Shown in pieces: positions 1 through 8,241 of a stretch of DNA of 58,349 nt. Location of the stretch: contig NZ_CAMFHB010000040.1 in the NCBI RefSeq assembly GCF_945952055.1, forward strand, positions 1-58,349, in the 5' to 3' direction. The first letter of the stretch is position 1. Every line of letters begins with the position of its first letter. The DNA is from an uncultured Alsobacter sp. (GTDB lineage Bacteria > Pseudomonadota > Alphaproteobacteria > Rhizobiales > Beijerinckiaceae). The position numbers were made by a program, and so were the translations under genes. The notes under the pieces were generated by a model. It saw only the letters and a list, made by a program, of their open reading frames with translations. It ran no database searches and was not told the origin of the DNA.

Positions 1-938
1 GCCAGGGCCTGGGTCGCCGCGGCGACCGCGGTCGCCCCCGTCGCCTGGACACGGGTGGTGGCCGCCTGGTCGGTGACGGCCGTGACGAGTGCGGCCCGCT
101 GCCCCACGCCGACCTGCGCGGCATTGGCGGCGATCACCGAGGTGGCGGGCCTGGAGACGCTCGCTGTCCGGCTGCCGGCGGACTGGCTGGCATTGCCGGA
201 CTGGGCCGAGACGGTCGCGGGCGGCGCGCCGGTGGCGGGATTGACGTAGGCGGCGCGGACCAACGGGTCGGTGGGCGGCCGCGGCGCGCCGCCGAACTGT
301 CCCGGACGGCTTCCGATGAGCGTGGTCGGCAGGTCGTAGTCGCCGGGGCCGGACCGGGCGGGCGACGCCGGGGCCTGCCCGCCCACCACCACGACGACGA
401 AGCCGGGGCGTTCGATTCGCTGCGAGCCGAGCGCGTTGGAGACGGTCAGGCGGCCATAGGTCGAGATGACGCGCAGCGTCCGCGTGGCGGGGTCATAGAT
501 GACCGTGAAGGCGCCTCCCCTGACGCCCACCGTTCCCACCGGTGTGCGCACCTCGACCGTGCCGCGGTGGCTGATCTCGCCGCCGACGAAGCGCAGCATC
601 CCCTTGCCGAGGCTCATCAGCATCGTGCCGGCCTTGGCATTGGGATCGTAGAAATATTCGTCGAGGACCACGTCGGTCTCGGGCCCGAGCCCGACCACCG
701 ACTTGTCCACGAAGGCGATGTTGACCGATCCCTGCTGGGTGGTCTGGACCCGCTCCTTGAAGATGACGTTCGTGCCCAGGTCCAGCGTCCGCCGGACGCG
801 TCCCGGGGGCGTGCCCTCGGTGGTCTGGTTGACCGCCCCCACGCGCCCGACGTCCTGGGCCATCAGCGCGCCGGGCGCGACTCCCGCCATGAGCAGGGCC
901 AAGGGGGCCAAGGGGCCGATGAAGCGACGCAACGCCAT
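1..938 (-). CDS. FecR-domain secreted protein, partial (C-terminus beyond the window)
   Basis: The reading frame opens at ATG 938-936 and stays open to the left edge, so about 312 residues are visible and the end is missing. The first ~26 residues form a signal peptide (MALRRF, hydrophobic core, ending ALMAQDVG). A FecR-type domain follows, with GAVNQTTEGTPPGR, a NVIFKERV stretch, VVLDEYFYDP and VRTPVGTVGVRGGAF. After it come a Pro/Gly-rich linker and an Ala-rich segment. The N-terminal ~230 residues are closely similar to the complete gene at 1045-3894, so the two are tandem paralogs 106 bp apart and probably co-transcribed behind the SLAM-like gene. By analogy the missing C-terminus may carry a TbpB-like barrel, but this cannot be seen. 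FecR domains in sigma-factor regulators sit behind a membrane anchor; none is present here, so a secreted or surface role is inferred. Confidence 0.85.
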   Translation of the reverse strand, partial: MALRRFIGPLAPLALLMAGVAPGALMAQDVGRVGAVNQTTEGTPPGRVRRTLDLGTNVIFKERVQTTQQGSVNIAFVDKSVVGLGPETDVVLDEYFYDPNAKAGTMLMSLGKGMLRFVGGEISHRGTVEVRTPVGTVGVRGGAFTVIYDPATRTLRVISTYGRLTVSNALGSQRIERPGFVVVVVGGQAPASPARSGPGDYDLPTTLIGSRPGQFGGAPRPPTDPLVRAAYVNPATGAPPATVSAQSGNASQSAGSRTASVSRPATSVIAANAAQVGVGQRAALVTAVTDQAATTRVQATGATAVAAATQAL

Positions 939-1044
939 GTCGAACTCCAGCCCGCCGGCCTCGCGGGGCGCGCCGGGCTACACCACACTCACTCACGTCC
1001 CCCTGCCCTGCCGTGCGCTCCGGCACCGGGCCTTTGGTTCCATG

Positions 1045-3894
1045 TCACCGCTTGCCGAGGAACACCCCGTTCGCGGCGTAGGCCGGCCCCCCCGTGCTGG
1101 ACAGTCCGAACTGGCCCCCCATCTCGGCGGGCGGCGTGCCCGGCCCGTAGAAGGAGCCGCGCAGCGCTCCCGCGGCGCTGGCGCCGGAGATCACGCCCGA
1201 GAAGTTGACGGTGCCCGCCGCCAGCGTGCTCGAGAAGGAGTAGTTGCGGCCGTCGAGATTGCTGATGGCGCCGGTGCCGCTGCCCGTCGCGAAGTTCACC
1301 GTATGGCTCAGGTTGCCCGCGGCGATGTAGACCGCGCCCGCATTGTTGACGCTGGCGATCGCGTGGCCGTTGTACGTGGCCGAGCCGGTGTTGGGGATCT
1401 GCCCGGGGCTGGCGAGGACGCCCGCGACCCAGGGGTTCAGGTTGCCCCAGTCCGTGTCGGAGGCATGCGATCCCGCGACCGACCAGAAGCCCCACTGCGT
1501 GTAGGCGCAGTCGCAGATGGTGACGCCCGGGAAGAACTGCGTGTTCGCGTTGGGATTGCTCGAGACGACCGCCGACCACGGGAACAGGAGCTGCCTGTTG
1601 CCCGTCCCGATGGTCTCCACGACGTTGGTGCGCAGGGTCGCGGTCGAGGTGGCGGCCGATCCGCTGTAGCTGCGCAGGGCGAAGGTCTTGCTGTCGATGT
1701 ATGTCGAGCGGCGCCCCGCCTCGTTGGAGGTGTCCGAACCAAGCTGGTAGATCGCCGAGGCCAGGCGCGACGTGGGGTCGGTGCTCTGGATCTTAATCGT
1801 GGCGCGAACCGTCGACGAGGCGGGATCGAAGGTCATCACCACGTCGTCCGGCGTGCCGGTGAGGCCCGCGAACTGGTAGTCCTGGCGGGTGGCGGTGAGC
1901 AGCGGGAAGAGGCCGTTGGCGCCGGCCACGTTGCTGGCCTGGGTGGACGTGAACGAGCCCGAGACGTAGCCGTTCAGCGTCATCGCCGGGCGATCGTTGC
2001 CCAGCCCCGCCGGCGGCGTCACCGCCGTGCCGGACTGCGAGATGGCGTAGTTGGGCGTGTTGTTGCCCGGCAGGTAGCCGTATTGCTGCGCGCCCGTGTT
2101 GGCCGGGGCGATGAGGCCGCCGGCGAGGCTCGCCTGGTCCACGGTCGCCGCGTTCGGGATGCCGTCCGCATCGACGGTGATCGAGCCGTTCGTTCCGGTG
2201 ATGGCACCGGCGGCGAAGGACGGTCCGTTGGATCCGACCGTGCGGCCCGACGCGAAGAAGCCGCCGATGAACTCCTGAGCGTTGCCCGTGCCCGTCCGCG
2301 CCGGCTCGAAGCTGCCGGTCGCCACGATCGCGTTCGATGATTGCGTGGCGCCGGTTCCGGCCAGGGAGAAGCCGATGAGCAGCGTGCGGGTGACGCCCGG
2401 CGTGACCGTGAAGCCGTCGGCCGACACCGTGCCCTGGCCGCGATAGCCGAGCATGGGCGTGGTCACCGCGGCGTTGCTGTTGGCGTTGCTGACGAAGACG
2501 TTGGTGAGGAACGGGATGGCCGAACCGGCGGAGGCCGTGCCGTCCAGCGCGAAGACGCGGGCGGGCACCAGCCTCGCCGCCTGGAACGAGGCCGCCACGA
2601 GCGAGGTGACGTCCAGCGCCCGCGCCTGCGCGATCGCGTTCTGGCTCACGACGGACTGCACGGCCGACAGCACGGTGTTGGCCACCGCCACCAGGTCGGC
2701 CGCGGCGGCCTGGATCTCCGCGAGCGTGGTGGCGGACTGCAGGCGGACGAGGATCGCCTCGAGCTGCGAGAGCGCGGCGATCGCACGGGCCAGATCGACG
2801 TCGGCCTGGTTGAGGGCCGCCTGGGCCGCGGCCGCGGCCTGCAGGGCGGCCGACCGGGAGACGGCGCCACCGGCGTCGGTGCTGGCATTGGCTGCCGCGG
2901 AGGCCGCAGCCGCGGCCAGCTGCGCCGCCGAGGTGCGCGCCAGCTGAGCCACGGAGACGGCCTGGCGGGCCGCCGTGACGGCGGCGCTGCCGTCGGTCTT
3001 CACGCTCGACGTCGAACCCTGGCGCGTGACGGCCGTGGTCTGGGCCGCCTGGTTGTTCACGGCCGTCTGGACCGTCCTGGTCGTCTGCTGGGTGTCCGGC
3101 GGCGGCGGCGGCGCGTTGCCCGTGGTTCGCGTCGTGGTCTGGCTGGTGTTTCCCGTCTGGGCGGGCACGCTGCCGGGCTGCGTCCGGCTGGTCGGATCGT
3201 TGTAGACGGACTGGACGAGAGGGTCGGTCGGCGGGCGCGGGGCGCCGCCGTTCTGGCCGGGCTGGCTGCCCACCATCATCGTGGGCCGGTCGAAATCGCC
3301 CTCGCCGGCGCGCTGCGGGGGAGACGGCGGCCCTCCCCCCGTCATGGTCGAGACGTAGCCCGGCCGCGTGATGACCTGCGTGCCCTGCGCGTTGCTGATC
3401 GTCAGGCGGCCATAGCTGGAGAGGATGCGCAGCGACCGCGACCCCGGGTCGTAGGTGAGCGTGAAGGCTCCGCCGCGCACGCCGACCGTGCCGACGGGCG
3501 TGCGCACCTCGACATTGCCCTGGTGGCTGATCTCGCCGCCGACGAAACGGAGCGCCCCCTTGCCCAGGGTCAGGAGCATCTTTCCGGTCTTGCCGTTGGG
3601 ATCGTAGAGATACTCGTCCAGCACCACGTTGCTGTCGGGTCCCAGCGAGACGGTGGACTTGTCGACGAAGGCGACCTGCAGCGAGCCGACCTTCGAGGTC
3701 TCGATCCGCTCCTTGAAGATGACGTTGTTGCCGAGGTTCAGCATCCGCGACGGCCGGCCGGGAGGCGTGCCCTGCGACGTCTGGTTGACGGCTCCGACCA
3801 GGCCGATGTCCTGGGCCAGGGCGACGCCCGACACCGTGCCGGCGAGGAGCCCTGTCGCGAGCGGAAGAACCTGGCGCATGCGCATGATGGTCAT
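1045..3894 (-). CDS. Secreted FecR-domain protein with C-terminal TbpB-like beta-barrel (putative SLAM cargo)
   Basis: 949 residues. Residues 1-28 are a signal peptide (MTIMRMRQVLPLATG to VALAQD) with no lipobox cysteine, so the product should be soluble after export. Residues ~30-170 form the FecR domain (GAVNQTSQGTPPGR, NVIFKERIE, VRTPVGTVGVRGGAF). Residues ~185-300 are a Pro/Thr/Gln-rich linker, and ~300-450 are strongly Ala-rich and probably a long helix or coiled coil. The rest is Gly/Ser/Thr-rich with beta-strand character. The tail (GSFYGPGTPPAEMGGQFG, then GVFLGKR) matches the closing strands of the transferrin-binding-protein-B barrel family, in which a G-FYG-P, E-GG-F, GKR pattern recurs. 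That barrel is the signature seen in SLAM-translocated proteins, and a SLAM-like gene lies 6 bp upstream in the operon. The barrel assignment is pattern recognition and needs a profile search. The ligand is unknown. Confidence 0.8.
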   Translation of the reverse strand: MTIMRMRQVLPLATGLLAGTVSGVALAQDIGLVGAVNQTSQGTPPGRPSRMLNLGNNVIFKERIETSKVGSLQVAFVDKSTVSLGPDSNVVLDEYLYDPNGKTGKMLLTLGKGALRFVGGEISHQGNVEVRTPVGTVGVRGGAFTLTYDPGSRSLRILSSYGRLTISNAQGTQVITRPGYVSTMTGGGPPSPPQRAGEGDFDRPTMMVGSQPGQNGGAPRPPTDPLVQSVYNDPTSRTQPGSVPAQTGNTSQTTTRTTGNAPPPPPDTQQTTRTVQTAVNNQAAQTTAVTRQGSTSSVKTDGSAAVTAARQAVSVAQLARTSAAQLAAAAASAAANASTDAGGAVSRSAALQAAAAAQAALNQADVDLARAIAALSQLEAILVRLQSATTLAEIQAAAADLVAVANTVLSAVQSVVSQNAIAQARALDVTSLVAASFQAARLVPARVFALDGTASAGSAIPFLTNVFVSNANSNAAVTTPMLGYRGQGTVSADGFTVTPGVTRTLLIGFSLAGTGATQSSNAIVATGSFEPARTGTGNAQEFIGGFFASGRTVGSNGPSFAAGAITGTNGSITVDADGIPNAATVDQASLAGGLIAPANTGAQQYGYLPGNNTPNYAISQSGTAVTPPAGLGNDRPAMTLNGYVSGSFTSTQASNVAGANGLFPLLTATRQDYQFAGLTGTPDDVVMTFDPASSTVRATIKIQSTDPTSRLASAIYQLGSDTSNEAGRRSTYIDSKTFALRSYSGSAATSTATLRTNVVETIGTGNRQLLFPWSAVVSSNPNANTQFFPGVTICDCAYTQWGFWSVAGSHASDTDWGNLNPWVAGVLASPGQIPNTGSATYNGHAIASVNNAGAVYIAAGNLSHTVNFATGSGTGAISNLDGRNYSFSSTLAAGTVNFSGVISGASAAGALRGSFYGPGTPPAEMGGQFGLSSTGGPAYAANGVFLGKR

Positions 3895-3900
3895 GTCCTG

Positions 3901-5253
3901 TCAGAACCTGAGGGATGGTCCGAACGCGACACTGAAGTTCCGGTACCGATAATTGGGAAGATTGGAGTGATTGCGCGACAGTTGCATCTGGACGCCCACC
4001 GAGAACAGGTCGGTGAGCGGCGTCTCGAGCGCGAGCCCGACATGGCGCTCCCGGTCGCGCCGCTTGACGTTGGGATCCACCAGGACGTTGGGCGCCTTGT
4101 AGTTGTACCACGATCCGCCGAAGGACGGCGTCACGGACAGGGGCTTCGACACCAGCGGCAGGGTGACCTCGAAGGGGAACGCCACGTCGACGGTGGATGA
4201 CCGGAAGCCGTTCGAACGGACGTCGGCATCGTTGTCGTAGAGACCGCCCTTCACGACCGCGCGCACGCCATAGGCCAGCGGTACGGCCGTGCTGGCGAAG
4301 ACGCCCGCCAGTTCGCCGCTCTGCTGGCTGGCCAGCGGATAGGTGCTGCTGTTGTGGAACGTGCGCCAGCGGTACTCGCCGCCCACCTCGAGCGAGGCGA
4401 AGGGCAAGGGCACGCTGAGCGCCGCGCCGAGGCCCGCGGTCGAGCTGTAGTAGGTGTCGGAGAGGCCGAGCAGGGCGCCGATGGCGTAGGGCCGCACCGA
4501 GATGCCGGGCAAGGCATCGAGCGGAATGGCGAGCCGCGGCCCCGTGGTCACCTCGAGGGCCTGGATGTCATAGGTGGAGACCTTGGCCTGCTGCGCCAGG
4601 TAGGTCTGCGCCACGGTTTCCCAGGTGTCGCCACGCTGGTTGTCGAAATCGAGAACGTGGCGCACGCCGCCGATGACGAAGGCGTTCCAGTCGGGCCGCT
4701 TCGCGAATGCCCGGTCGAGCGTCGCGTCGAAGCCGAGAACCCGGACATTGAGGTTGGAGGGGCCGGCATTGGCGTTGGTCTGGTAGCGCGCGCCCACCTG
4801 GACGAAGCCCGAGAACTGGCTGATGCGCTGCCGCCGGTCGATCTCGCCCATGAACTTCTGGACGGCGAGCTTCACGTCCTCGGGCGCGCCGGGCTGTTCC
4901 AGGGCGGTCTTGAAGTAGGACCGGGCCTGTCCGTAGGACCCCAGGCGGAAATAGAGCACGCCCAGTTCGAGCCGCACCCGCGCCAGGTTGGGGTTGAAGA
5001 AGAGCATGCGCTCGAGCGCGCCGATCGCGGCCTCGTACTCGCCCACCGCATTCGCCGCCTCGGCGAACTTGAAGGCGGCGTCCAGGTCGGCCGGGCTGGC
5101 CAGCGACTCCTTGAAGCGCTGCTCGAAGAGGCGCCGGGCCTCGCTGTCCTGGGCCGACGCTTTGCCAAGCAGCAAGCACGCCACCCCGACGCTGGCGGAC
5201 AGCAAGGCCCACACCGCCCTTCGCGTCAATCGGAAGACAGTCACGCCAATCAC
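3901..5253 (-). CDS. SLAM/DUF560-like outer membrane protein (TPR plus beta-barrel; type XI secretion candidate)
   Basis: 450 residues from GTG 5253. A signal peptide ends near residue 34 (LLLGKASAQDSEA). Residues ~50-130 contain TPR-like helices (ANAVGEYEAAIGALERM, NLARVRLELGVLYFRLG, YGQARSYFKTAL). Residues ~150-450 alternate as transmembrane beta strands and end in an aromatic residue: YRYRNFSVAFGPSLRF is a typical beta-signal terminus. The length and the TPR-then-barrel order match surface lipoprotein assembly modulators (SLAM, DUF560), which move TbpB-barrel proteins across the outer membrane. The immediately downstream gene encodes a protein with a TbpB-like C-terminal barrel, as expected for a secretion pair. 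A general TPR-porin is the main alternative. No strong Shine-Dalgarno precedes the GTG, so a GTG three codons further in is possible. Confidence 0.75.
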   Translation of the reverse strand: MIGVTVFRLTRRAVWALLSASVGVACLLLGKASAQDSEARRLFEQRFKESLASPADLDAAFKFAEAANAVGEYEAAIGALERMLFFNPNLARVRLELGVLYFRLGSYGQARSYFKTALEQPGAPEDVKLAVQKFMGEIDRRQRISQFSGFVQVGARYQTNANAGPSNLNVRVLGFDATLDRAFAKRPDWNAFVIGGVRHVLDFDNQRGDTWETVAQTYLAQQAKVSTYDIQALEVTTGPRLAIPLDALPGISVRPYAIGALLGLSDTYYSSTAGLGAALSVPLPFASLEVGGEYRWRTFHNSSTYPLASQQSGELAGVFASTAVPLAYGVRAVVKGGLYDNDADVRSNGFRSSTVDVAFPFEVTLPLVSKPLSVTPSFGGSWYNYKAPNVLVDPNVKRRDRERHVGLALETPLTDLFSVGVQMQLSRNHSNLPNYRYRNFSVAFGPSLRF

Positions 5254-5667
5254 CAGCCCGCGATTTCATCACTCGGCAGTTGAGGTTGTCCTGCGATCCC
5301 GCGTCAAGGCGGAATTTCGGAAGAGAGCCTTGCGGATGGAAGTTTATCGCTGACTGTGCGTCCTATGTCGCAAGTCTACGATCGTGGACTGCAGGGGAGC
5401 GAAAGCCTCAACCGGAACTTGGATTTGACGGATGCTTCTCAAGGAGCGCCCCCCCCCAAAAGACATGACAACGTTTGCTCGCTGGTGACTGGGAGCCAGG
5501 CGTGACGGGGTCGCAGGGCATGAGTCATTAGTGCGAGGACGTGTCGGGCTTGGATTTTCCAACACCGTCGAGCTCGGCCATCGTCAATATCAGTAGTGCA
5601 GGGAACGACTGCGGTTCAGCCCTCGTTCAGGTTCCGGAGGCGATGGTACCCGTACATGGAGGTCATC
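5254..5667. promoter_or_regulatory. Divergent intergenic region upstream of the SLAM-like operon and the small exported protein
   Basis: 414 bp between oppositely oriented genes, so promoters in both directions are expected. No credible ORF is present. A tract of nine consecutive C residues lies at 5449-5457, just after a TTGACG-like hexamer near 5425. A strong Shine-Dalgarno, GGAGGT at 5658-5663, serves the start at 5668. No operator palindrome was recognised. Confidence 0.4.
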
Positions 5668-6096
5668 ATGCGTTTTACAGGTTTCGTGTTGGCCACCGCC
5701 CTGGTCTGTGCTGTGCCGGTCGCTTCGGCCATGCCCGTTTCGCAAATGCCAGCGGCGGACGGGCCCACCTTGGTCCAGCTGCAGTGCTCGCCGCAGCGCT
5801 GCATTGATCCGCGCACGGGGGTGTACACCGAGTCCACGTGCGACCAGTACGGTTGCCGGCCCATCAGTGGGCCGGTGGGCCGTGTCGGCGGCGGCCGGCG
5901 TCCTGCTTACGGCGGGGGCTACGACGAAGGTTACCAGGGCTACCCGCAGCAGCGCGGATATGGCGGCGGATACGGCGGCGGCGGGATGGATTGCAACCGG
6001 AGCCGCTGCATCGACGGAAGCGGCCGCGTCTGGGAGAGCACATGCAATCGCGGCGGTTGCCGGCCGCTACGCCCGGCGAGAGGTCAGCGCTGGTAG
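5668..6096 (+). CDS. Small exported protein with duplicated cysteine module and Gly/Tyr-rich linker
   Basis: 142 residues. The start at 5668 is chosen because GGAGGT (5658-5663) lies 4 nt before it and because a signal peptide begins exactly there (MRFTGFVLATALVCAVPVASA). An upstream in-frame ATG at 5596 would add 24 basic residues in front of the signal. The mature part contains two copies of a ~28-residue module: LQCSPQRCIDPRTG followed by ESTCDQYGCRPI, and MDCNRSRCIDGSGR followed by ESTCNRGGCRPL. Each has four cysteines in C-x4-C and C-x4-C spacing, suggesting disulfides in the periplasm or outside the cell. Between the copies lies a GGGY/GYGGGYGGGG-rich spacer. No family was recognised and no function is claimed. 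Confidence 0.75.
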   Translation: MRFTGFVLATALVCAVPVASAMPVSQMPAADGPTLVQLQCSPQRCIDPRTGVYTESTCDQYGCRPISGPVGRVGGGRRPAYGGGYDEGYQGYPQQRGYGGGYGGGGMDCNRSRCIDGSGRVWESTCNRGGCRPLRPARGQRW

Positions 6097-6518
6097 GCTT
6101 ACAACGCACGACGAGCTGGCGGCGGTCGCAGATCGACGCGAGGCGTCCGATGCGGGCGAGCAGGCCGTGACGATCGGCGTTGCGCGAACGTGCTGGTCCA
6201 TCCCGAGAAATCGAGCGCACGTCTCGAGAGCGACGTCTCTCGCCTGAAGCGCGCTCGGGCCTTGTGCAAGTCGAGGCCAACTGGAGGGACGGCGTCCCGA
6301 CGTTTTCGAAGACGGCGAGTGGCATGGCCATGCCATTCGCGGGCCCTCGACGACACGTCACCCCAACTCAGCCGCTTTCGAAGGTACGCGAGGTCAGGCC
6401 AGGGCATCGTTCCGAGGATCCGAAGCAATTCATTGGTTGCAGTCAGGGAGCCGAAAGCCTAGGCGCTCCGCTGGCGCATGATGTATGTGTCGGTCGGACC
6501 CGGAGGCGAGGCGTCACC
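6097..6518. other. Intergenic stretch without a supported gene
   Basis: 422 bp upstream of the deacetylase gene. Reading frames are open on both strands here, but their products are Arg/Ser-rich, lack family resemblance and overlap one another. The in-frame extension of the next gene back to 6180 adds ~113 residues of non-family sequence and was not accepted. A perfect 16-bp palindrome (TGGCATGGCCATGCCA) lies at 6320-6335. The promoter of the 6519-9651 operon should be in this region. Confidence 0.4.
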
Positions 6519-7244
6519 ATGCCAGGCAGCAACCTCGTGCTGACTATCGACATCGACTGGGCGCACGACACCGTGATCGCCGACCTCGCCGGGATCGTTG
6601 CCGAACACGGTGTCGCCGCCACGTGGTTCGTGACGCATGACACGCCGGTGCTGCGCGAGATCACGGCAATCCCGCGGCAAGACCTCGGCCTGCATCCCAA
6701 TTTCAACCCTCTGCTGGATGGCACCGGCAGCGGAAACGCTCGCGCCGTCGTCGGAGCCTTGCACGACCTCGTGCCCGACGCGCGTTGCGTTCGTGGCCAT
6801 TCGCTCGCCCGATCGAGCCGGATTGCGCAGGTGCTGGTGGAGCATGGGATCACTCACGAATCGAATCACATGATCCCACCCACCGTGGCCCCGGCGCTCG
6901 AACCCTGGCGCGACTTCAGCGGCCTGATCCATGCCGCCATTCGCTGGGAAGACGACGTCCGTCTGCTCGACGCCTCTCTGGGCGAGCCGGCCGATCACCT
7001 TGGCATCGTGTGCCCCTTTGTCGTGGATTTTCATCCCATTCATGTCTTCCTGAACACAACGACGATCGCGGAATACGAGGCTGCCCGAGGTGACGCCCGA
7101 GCCCCGGAAGCGCTCCTGTCCCGACGAAGGCCATCGGGAACCGGCGGCAGTCGCGACCGGCTGCTCACCCTCCTTCGGGCGGCTCGCGGCCATGGCGACC
7201 CGGGTACGCTCCTGCGGGATCTGAAGCCGTCGGAGATCGGCTAG
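6519..7244 (+). CDS. WbmS-like polysaccharide deacetylase family protein
   Basis: 241 residues from ATG 6519; a GGAGGCGAGG stretch precedes it, and the family sequence begins at once with NLVLTIDIDWAHDTVIADL. This is the NodB-fold first strand with paired aspartates (D11, D13), followed by GVAATWFVTH (H40), LGLHPNFN (H59) and RGHSL (H94), all expected metal-site or catalytic positions. Size and motif order resemble the WbmS branch found in Bordetella O-antigen loci. The likely role is removal of an N-acetyl group from an amino sugar, on a nucleotide sugar or at a chain end. The stop is 2 bp before the next gene, a formyltransferase, and a third gene fuses the two activities, so a deacetylate-then-formylate pathway is inferred. 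The exact substrate is unknown. Confidence 0.75.
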   Translation: MPGSNLVLTIDIDWAHDTVIADLAGIVAEHGVAATWFVTHDTPVLREITAIPRQDLGLHPNFNPLLDGTGSGNARAVVGALHDLVPDARCVRGHSLARSSRIAQVLVEHGITHESNHMIPPTVAPALEPWRDFSGLIHAAIRWEDDVRLLDASLGEPADHLGIVCPFVVDFHPIHVFLNTTTIAEYEAARGDARAPEALLSRRRPSGTGGSRDRLLTLLRAARGHGDPGTLLRDLKPSEIG

Positions 7245-7246
7245 TC

Positions 7247-8194
7247 ATGCGAATCGCGATTCTGGGTCGGACCCGGTGGTTGCTGGAGGCCGCCGCCGCG
7301 CTGGCTGACGCAGGTCACAGGATCGTTTTCGTCGCCACGGCGAAGGCTGCCCCGGAATACGGGGTCGATGCGCGGGACTTCGCAGCTCTCGCAAGCCGCC
7401 ATGCCGCCGTTTTCCTCGACGATCCCGCGATCAACAATCCCGAAACGGTCGATGTCCTACGGGCGTCCGGCGCCGAGGTCGGGGTCTCGATCAACTGGCC
7501 CACTCTGATCCGACAGACGACCTGCGAGGCCTTGCCCCACGGGATCCTGAACTCACACTCCGGCGACCTGCCGCGCTATCGCGGCAACGCGTGTCCGAAC
7601 TGGGCGATCATCAATGGGGAGGAACGGGTGGGGCTGTGCGTTCACCGCATGGACCCGGTCGAACTCGATGCCGGTCCGGTCTTCGCGCGCAGCTTCCTGC
7701 CGCTCGCCGACGACACCTACATTGCCGACGTTTACGCGTGGATGGCGACGGAAGTGCCCGCGTTGTTCCTAGCAGCCGTTTCGAATCTGCAGCGCCCGGG
7801 CTTTGTGCCGGAGGACCAGGCGGCACTCGGCGTCCGGCCCCTGCGCTGCCATCCCCGCCGATCGGAGGATGGCCGGATCGACTGGTCGGCGCCTGCCAGC
7901 CACGTCCTCCGGCTGGTTCGAGCGTCGTCCCGCCCCTTCCGCGGGGCCTTCGCCTTTCTGGACGGCGAAACGGAGGTCACGATCTGGCGCGCACGCCCCG
8001 CAGCGCTCGACCACGACGTTCTGGCCGTTCCCGGGCAGATCATGGGCCGCGGTCCCCACCAGGGCGTTCTGGTAGCCTGCGGGAGCGGCGTCATCGAGAT
8101 TGACGAGGCGGACATGCGTGGCGGAGGGCGCCTTCCGTCGGCCAACAGGTTCAGGTTGACCCCTTGGCCCGGCGGCTCGCCCAGAGTCGTTTGA
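7247..8194 (+). CDS. Sugar N-formyltransferase (methionyl-tRNA formyltransferase-like fold)
   Basis: 315 residues. The N-terminal ~190 residues show the formyltransferase domain: Rossmann start MRIAILGRTRWLLEA, then GILNSHSGDLPRYRGNACPNW carrying the catalytic Asn102 and His104, then VELDAGPVF carrying Asp141. The C-terminal ~110 residues resemble the C-terminal domain of Fmt-like enzymes (RIDWSAP, then VLRLVRASSRPFRGAF). Enzymes of this type transfer a formyl group from N10-formyltetrahydrofolate to an amino sugar nucleotide. The absence of a Fmt housekeeping context and the presence of deacetylase partners argue for sugar rather than tRNA as substrate. ATG 7247 follows the upstream stop by 2 bp, so the pair is translationally linked. 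Confidence 0.85.
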   Translation: MRIAILGRTRWLLEAAAALADAGHRIVFVATAKAAPEYGVDARDFAALASRHAAVFLDDPAINNPETVDVLRASGAEVGVSINWPTLIRQTTCEALPHGILNSHSGDLPRYRGNACPNWAIINGEERVGLCVHRMDPVELDAGPVFARSFLPLADDTYIADVYAWMATEVPALFLAAVSNLQRPGFVPEDQAALGVRPLRCHPRRSEDGRIDWSAPASHVLRLVRASSRPFRGAFAFLDGETEVTIWRARPAALDHDVLAVPGQIMGRGPHQGVLVACGSGVIEIDEADMRGGGRLPSANRFRLTPWPGGSPRVV

Positions 8195-8241
8195 GCACCG
8201 CCGGCCGATTTCACACCTAGCTTTGTTCGGAACACCTGCCG

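Noticed and set aside
703-4200. Very long plus-strand open frames opposite the FecR and SLAM-like genes
   Set aside because: They are Arg/Gly/Val-rich shadows caused by GC-biased third positions of the real minus-strand genes, and have no signal peptide or family resemblance.
6320-6335. Perfect 16-bp palindrome TGGCATGGCCATGCCA as an operator
   Set aside because: It is far (about 180 bp) from the next start, and nothing links it to a known regulator; noted only as part of the intergenic region.
6180-6518. N-terminal extension of the deacetylase gene back to 6180
   Set aside because: The extra 113 residues are low-complexity and unlike the family, and a ribosome site and the family start coincide at 6519.
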